Shown here piece by piece: positions 61,007 through 64,000 of a DNA stretch of 64,000 nt (positions are counted from its first letter, which is position 1; each line of letters opens with the position of its first letter). The notes beneath the pieces were generated by a model. The model saw only the letters and a list, made by a program, of their open reading frames with translations. It was not told the origin of the DNA and did no database searches. A program made the translations under genes and the position numbers. Source of the stretch: Paenisporosarcina macmurdoensis (lineage in GTDB: Bacteria; Bacillota; Bacilli; Bacillales_A; Planococcaceae); NCBI RefSeq assembly GCF_042658845.1, contig NZ_JBHSRI010000025.1, positions 186,001-250,000 of the forward strand, read 5' to 3'.

Positions 61007-62098
61007 TTGATACCTAATGATTATTTGGAAAAGGTTTATGCTGGATTTTTAGGAATGAATGTCGGCATAAGACTTGGAGCACCCGTAGAACCAACTGAGT
61101 GGACTGTCGAAAGAATCCAACGAGTCCATGGCGATGTCACCGGATATGTAAAAGACTATAAAACTTTTTCCGCCGATGATGATGCTAATGGTCCTGTATT
61201 CTTTATTAGGGCTCTTTATGACGATGCTCACAATCGAGATCTGCGACCTGAAGACGTAGGTAAGGCCTGGCTTAACTATTGCCGAGAAGGTATTGGCATG
61301 ATTTGGTGGGGAGGCGAGGAGATTAGTACAGAGCATAGAGCTTTTCATAATCTTAAAAAAGGAATCCCTGCTCCTAGATCAGGATCAGTAGAAGAAAATG
61401 GAATTGTGTTAGCAGAGCAAATCGGTGGTCAAATCTTTATTGATAGCTGGGGTTTAATCCTTCCTAACAACATGGAAAAAGCTGCTCAATATGCAGAAGC
61501 GGCTGCAAGTGTATCACATGATAAAGAAGGACTCTTTGGTGCAAGATTCATGGCTGCTTGTATTTCTAAAGCATTTTCAGCGGAATCAATAGATGAAGTC
61601 ATCACGGCTGGATTGTCTATGATACCTAAAGAATCAACATATGCCAAAGTCGTAAATGCAGTTAAAGAATTCCATCAACAATACCTGGATGATTTTAGGG
61701 CTTGTCGTGAATTTCTTGAAAAAGAATGGGGATATGATAGATACCCTGGAATTTGCCATATTATCCCCAATTCAGGGGTTTGTATTTTATCCCTCCTTTA
61801 CGGCGCCGGAGATTTCGCAAGAACAATTGAAATTGCTACCATGTGTGGGTGGGATACAGACTGTAACGCAGGTAACGTAGGAACCATAACTGGAGTTCTT
61901 AGGGGTATTGAAGGTATTCCAGAACATTATAGGAAGCCAATAAATGATTTTATTGTTACCTCCAGTGTATCTGGGTACTTGAATAACCTTGATATTCCAA
62001 CTTTTTCTACTGAATTAGCCATGGATTTAGAACCGATAATCCCTTTAAAGCATTTTTACGTCACAGCGAAACAGTTGGTGAAGGGTCATTGGAAGTGA
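61007..62098 (+). CDS. ADP-ribosylglycohydrolase family protein 2
   Basis: 363 aa, TTG start with GGAAGTG upstream. SADDDANGP (55-63) and GWDTDCNAGNVG (281-292) match the metal-binding motifs. The N-terminal GDAxG is replaced by GMNVGIRLGAPVE, and IWWGGEEISTEHRAFHNL is a subgroup insertion. From memory, homologues of about 700 aa carry this domain fused to the beta-sandwich encoded by the next ORF, which overlaps its end by 10 nt in another frame. Confidence 0.83.
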   Translation: MIPNDYLEKVYAGFLGMNVGIRLGAPVEPTEWTVERIQRVHGDVTGYVKDYKTFSADDDANGPVFFIRALYDDAHNRDLRPEDVGKAWLNYCREGIGMIWWGGEEISTEHRAFHNLKKGIPAPRSGSVEENGIVLAEQIGGQIFIDSWGLILPNNMEKAAQYAEAAASVSHDKEGLFGARFMAACISKAFSAESIDEVITAGLSMIPKESTYAKVVNAVKEFHQQYLDDFRACREFLEKEWGYDRYPGICHIIPNSGVCILSLLYGAGDFARTIEIATMCGWDTDCNAGNVGTITGVLRGIEGIPEHYRKPINDFIVTSSVSGYLNNLDIPTFSTELAMDLEPIIPLKHFYVTAKQLVKGHWK

Positions 62099-63000
62099 TT
62101 TTTGACAGAATGGTTGATGGAGACAAAAGTAAAATATTTTATAAACCATTCTATCGTCGAAATGATTTCAATGACGAAAAATATAAACCTACTTTTGCTC
62201 CAAACGCATACAGCGGTCAAACCGTTTCAATGGATATCTTCTTAAATAAGTGGCAGGGATCTGATATGTTCATAACTCCATATGTACGAAATACTTTTAA
62301 TTCAAAGTGTATTACATTAGAGAAAATTGAATTAAAAAATCAGCAGTGGAATGAAATCCAGTTTGTAATCCCAGATACTAACGGAGCAATGATTGATGAG
62401 GTTGGATATATAATAGAAAGTCCTTCTATACTTACAAGCAGAGCAATTGGAGCTCTTTATCTAGATAACTTCCATATTTATGGTGACTCAGAATACAGCA
62501 TTGATTTTGCAAAACAATTTGTTGAATTTAAAAGTGTAACCCCGTTTTCCCATAATAATGGAGAGTGGAACCTGTTGGAAAATAGTATGGAGTGTATATC
62601 TTTAGATAATTGCTCATGCTACACTGGGAATTATTACACAGAAAATGCAATGATTGAAGCAGAAATAGAGCCTCTAAAAGGGATAAGTCATAATCTTATC
62701 TTTAGAGCAAAGGGAATACAAATGCACTATTTAGCTGGCTTCGATGGCGAAGGTAAAGTATCACTTATTCTAAATAACTTTGGTTACGAACGTTTAGTTA
62801 CAGTTCCATTTGCATGGAGATTAGCGAACAAATATGTATTTAAAATAGAATGTAATGGTAATCAAATTCGGTTTTCCATCGATGGACAGACTGTTATTAA
62901 GTATACTGATTCGCAGTTCTCTGAGGGGATGTTTGGATTTGGTTGTCTTGAAAAAGGCATAGCTAAAATTTCCTCTTTTAAAATCAAAGAATTGAATTAA
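62089..63000 (+). CDS. beta-sandwich (LamG/DUF1080-like) protein
   Basis: 303 aa, no signal peptide. Two strand-rich modules: residues about 15-140 (NAYSGQTVSMDIFLNKWQGS, ALYLDNFHIYGD) and 150-303 (AMIEAEIEPLKGISHNLIFR, AGFDGEGKVSLILNNFGYER, IRFSIDGQTVIKYTD). The second looks like a concanavalin-type jelly roll. TTG start with AAGGG only 3 nt upstream. Likely an accessory or C-terminal part of ADP-ribosylglycohydrolase 2. Confidence 0.65.
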   Translation: MEVIFDRMVDGDKSKIFYKPFYRRNDFNDEKYKPTFAPNAYSGQTVSMDIFLNKWQGSDMFITPYVRNTFNSKCITLEKIELKNQQWNEIQFVIPDTNGAMIDEVGYIIESPSILTSRAIGALYLDNFHIYGDSEYSIDFAKQFVEFKSVTPFSHNNGEWNLLENSMECISLDNCSCYTGNYYTENAMIEAEIEPLKGISHNLIFRAKGIQMHYLAGFDGEGKVSLILNNFGYERLVTVPFAWRLANKYVFKIECNGNQIRFSIDGQTVIKYTDSQFSEGMFGFGCLEKGIAKISSFKIKELN

Positions 63001-63005
63001 CAGTG

Positions 63006-63057
63006 CAAAGGTTTAGAAAAGGTCGGTTTTTCAACGATGCTTCTCTAAACCTTTTTT
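63006..63057 (+). terminator. terminator of the catabolic operon
   Basis: AAAGGTTTAGAAAAG/CTTCTCTAAACCTTT (one mismatch), T tail. Confidence 0.85.
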
Positions 63058-63109
63058 ATAGTATGTAAGTGAATAATAGCTGATAGTGAGATGAGGAGTG
63101 AGAGGTCTA

Positions 63110-64000
63110 GTGAAAAAAAGCAGTATTACCATTAGAGATGTTGCAAAAGAAGCTGGTTTATCGATTGCTACCGTATCTCGATACATAAACAAAAAAGGGT
63201 ACATAAGTGAAAAAGCTGAAAAGAAAATAAAAGAGGTCATGGATCAGCTAGATTATAAACCGAATGAAATTGCAAGAAGCCTCTCCAATAAAAAAACCAA
63301 TACCATTGCTTTAATTATTCCGGATATAACTAATCCATTCTTTCCTGAACTTGTCGTTGCAATTGAGAAAATAGCAAAAGGTAAGGGTTATAGTTTGATT
63401 TTGATTAATACACAAGAAGAAAGTCTACATTCAAATGGGTTCTGGAGAGGTCTAGAAAGTCGATTTATAGATGGATTAATTTTAGCGGCTTTCGAATTTA
63501 ATGAAAGTGTGTTAAAGGGAATGGAAAATATCAAACTTCCTTTTATTAAGGTTGACCGAGCGGCAGGCGATGATGCAGATAATTCAATCGGTATTGATAA
63601 CCATCAGGGTGCTAAACTCGCCGTACAACATCTAATCGAGATGGGTTGTAAAAAAATTGCACATATTAGTGGACCTAACTCGTACCCATCTTCATTAGAC
63701 AGGATGAAGGGTTACGTAAGTACCATGAAAGATTATCTTCCAAAGGAGGAAGTTATTATTTATGACGGAGACTTTTCTCTTGAAAGTGGAAAAAAATTAA
63801 CAGAAGAACTCATGAGAGATCACGAAAATGTTGACGGAATCTTCCTTGCTAATGACTTGATGGCAATAGGTGCATTAAAAGCCTTAAAACAAATGAAAAT
63901 AAAAGTTCCAGATGAAATAGCTATTATAGGATTCGATGGAATTAAACTAACTCAAATGGTTGAACCTGAAATTAGTACAATTGAACAGCCAATTTATGAT
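63110..64000 (+). CDS. LacI family transcriptional regulator (partial, runs off the end)
   Basis: 297 codons to the window edge, with GTG start and GAGAGG upstream. The LacI HTH is complete: ITIRDVAKEAGLSIATVSRY and ARSLSNKKTNTIALIIPDI. The ligand domain follows with IDGLILAAFEFNES, GIDNHQGAKLAVQHLIEMGC, ISGPNSYPSSLDRMKGY and DGIFLANDLMAIGA. Closest in style to RbsR/CcpA relatives. It is separated from the operon by a terminator, and is the probable binder of the palindromes at 53796-53864. Confidence 0.93.
   Translation, partial: MKKSSITIRDVAKEAGLSIATVSRYINKKGYISEKAEKKIKEVMDQLDYKPNEIARSLSNKKTNTIALIIPDITNPFFPELVVAIEKIAKGKGYSLILINTQEESLHSNGFWRGLESRFIDGLILAAFEFNESVLKGMENIKLPFIKVDRAAGDDADNSIGIDNHQGAKLAVQHLIEMGCKKIAHISGPNSYPSSLDRMKGYVSTMKDYLPKEEVIIYDGDFSLESGKKLTEELMRDHENVDGIFLANDLMAIGALKALKQMKIKVPDEIAIIGFDGIKLTQMVEPEISTIEQPIYD

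Overview
The window reads as chromosome of a low-GC, spore-forming Bacillales bacterium, most likely Planococcaceae (Sporosarcina/Paenisporosarcina-like). The reasons are AGGAGG-type ribosome binding sites, frequent TTG/GTG starts, RocB, a Spo0E-like phosphatase, bacillus-type LigD/Ku, lipobox lipoproteins and many Bacillales-only small proteins. This placement is inference. I found no rRNA, tRNA, CRISPR array, transposase or phage module.

Layout. 0-10.4 kb: housekeeping genes (thioesterase end, histidine phosphatase, GNAT, TauE exporter, DUF1232 protein, serine hydrolase, ABC-2 exporter, VanY-type peptidase, alkyltransferase-like protein, RocB), one small gene broken by a 104-bp palindromic element, and a decayed VOC gene. 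10.4-19.5 kb: a DnaA-box cluster, a membrane transporter, a secreted thermonuclease, a cupin regulator divergent from an MFS/ornithine-cyclodeaminase operon, and a multi-PAS diguanylate cyclase. 19.7-22.8 kb: a candidate peptide quorum-sensing cassette, made of a 46-aa exported propeptide, an HTH-TPR (RNPP) regulator and a divergent secreted subtilisin. 22.9-24.3 kb: DUF2243 and CtaG. 24.9-36.3 kb: LigD and Ku about 9 kb apart, flanking a 5'-nucleotidase, a Sco/two-component operon and a divergent nosL-nosD-nosL-nosY-nosF copper-maturation cluster with no nosZ in view. 36.4-53.2 kb: CapA, Spo0E, MFS, a lipoprotein/GNAT operon, two paralogous CPBP proteases, an FtsX-type ABC pair, TraB/PrgY, a TetR-controlled MDR pump and a sigma-B-type stress membrane protein. 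53.6-64 kb: a one-directional catabolic operon (AtuA, DUF4387, PfkB kinase, sugar-type ABC importer, two ADP-ribosylglycohydrolase-fold enzymes, a beta-sandwich protein) with LacI-type operators and a LacI regulator running off the window end.

Three observations stand out. (1) The RNPP regulator/propeptide/protease locus looks like a complete cell-cell signalling unit with an unfamiliar C-terminal peptide. (2) Five intergenic arrays each contain 5-6 copies of a locus-specific core at exactly 21-bp spacing. They obey one periodicity rule although the core sequence differs between four of the families. (3) The catabolic operon couples glycohydrolase-type enzymes to a ribokinase-family kinase and AtuA/DUF4387, which suggests an uncharacterised pathway for a ribosylated or N-glycosidic compound.

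Start codons were reassigned in many genes to the codon with a properly spaced Shine-Dalgarno sequence; each case is noted. All family assignments come from reading motifs by eye, without database searches.
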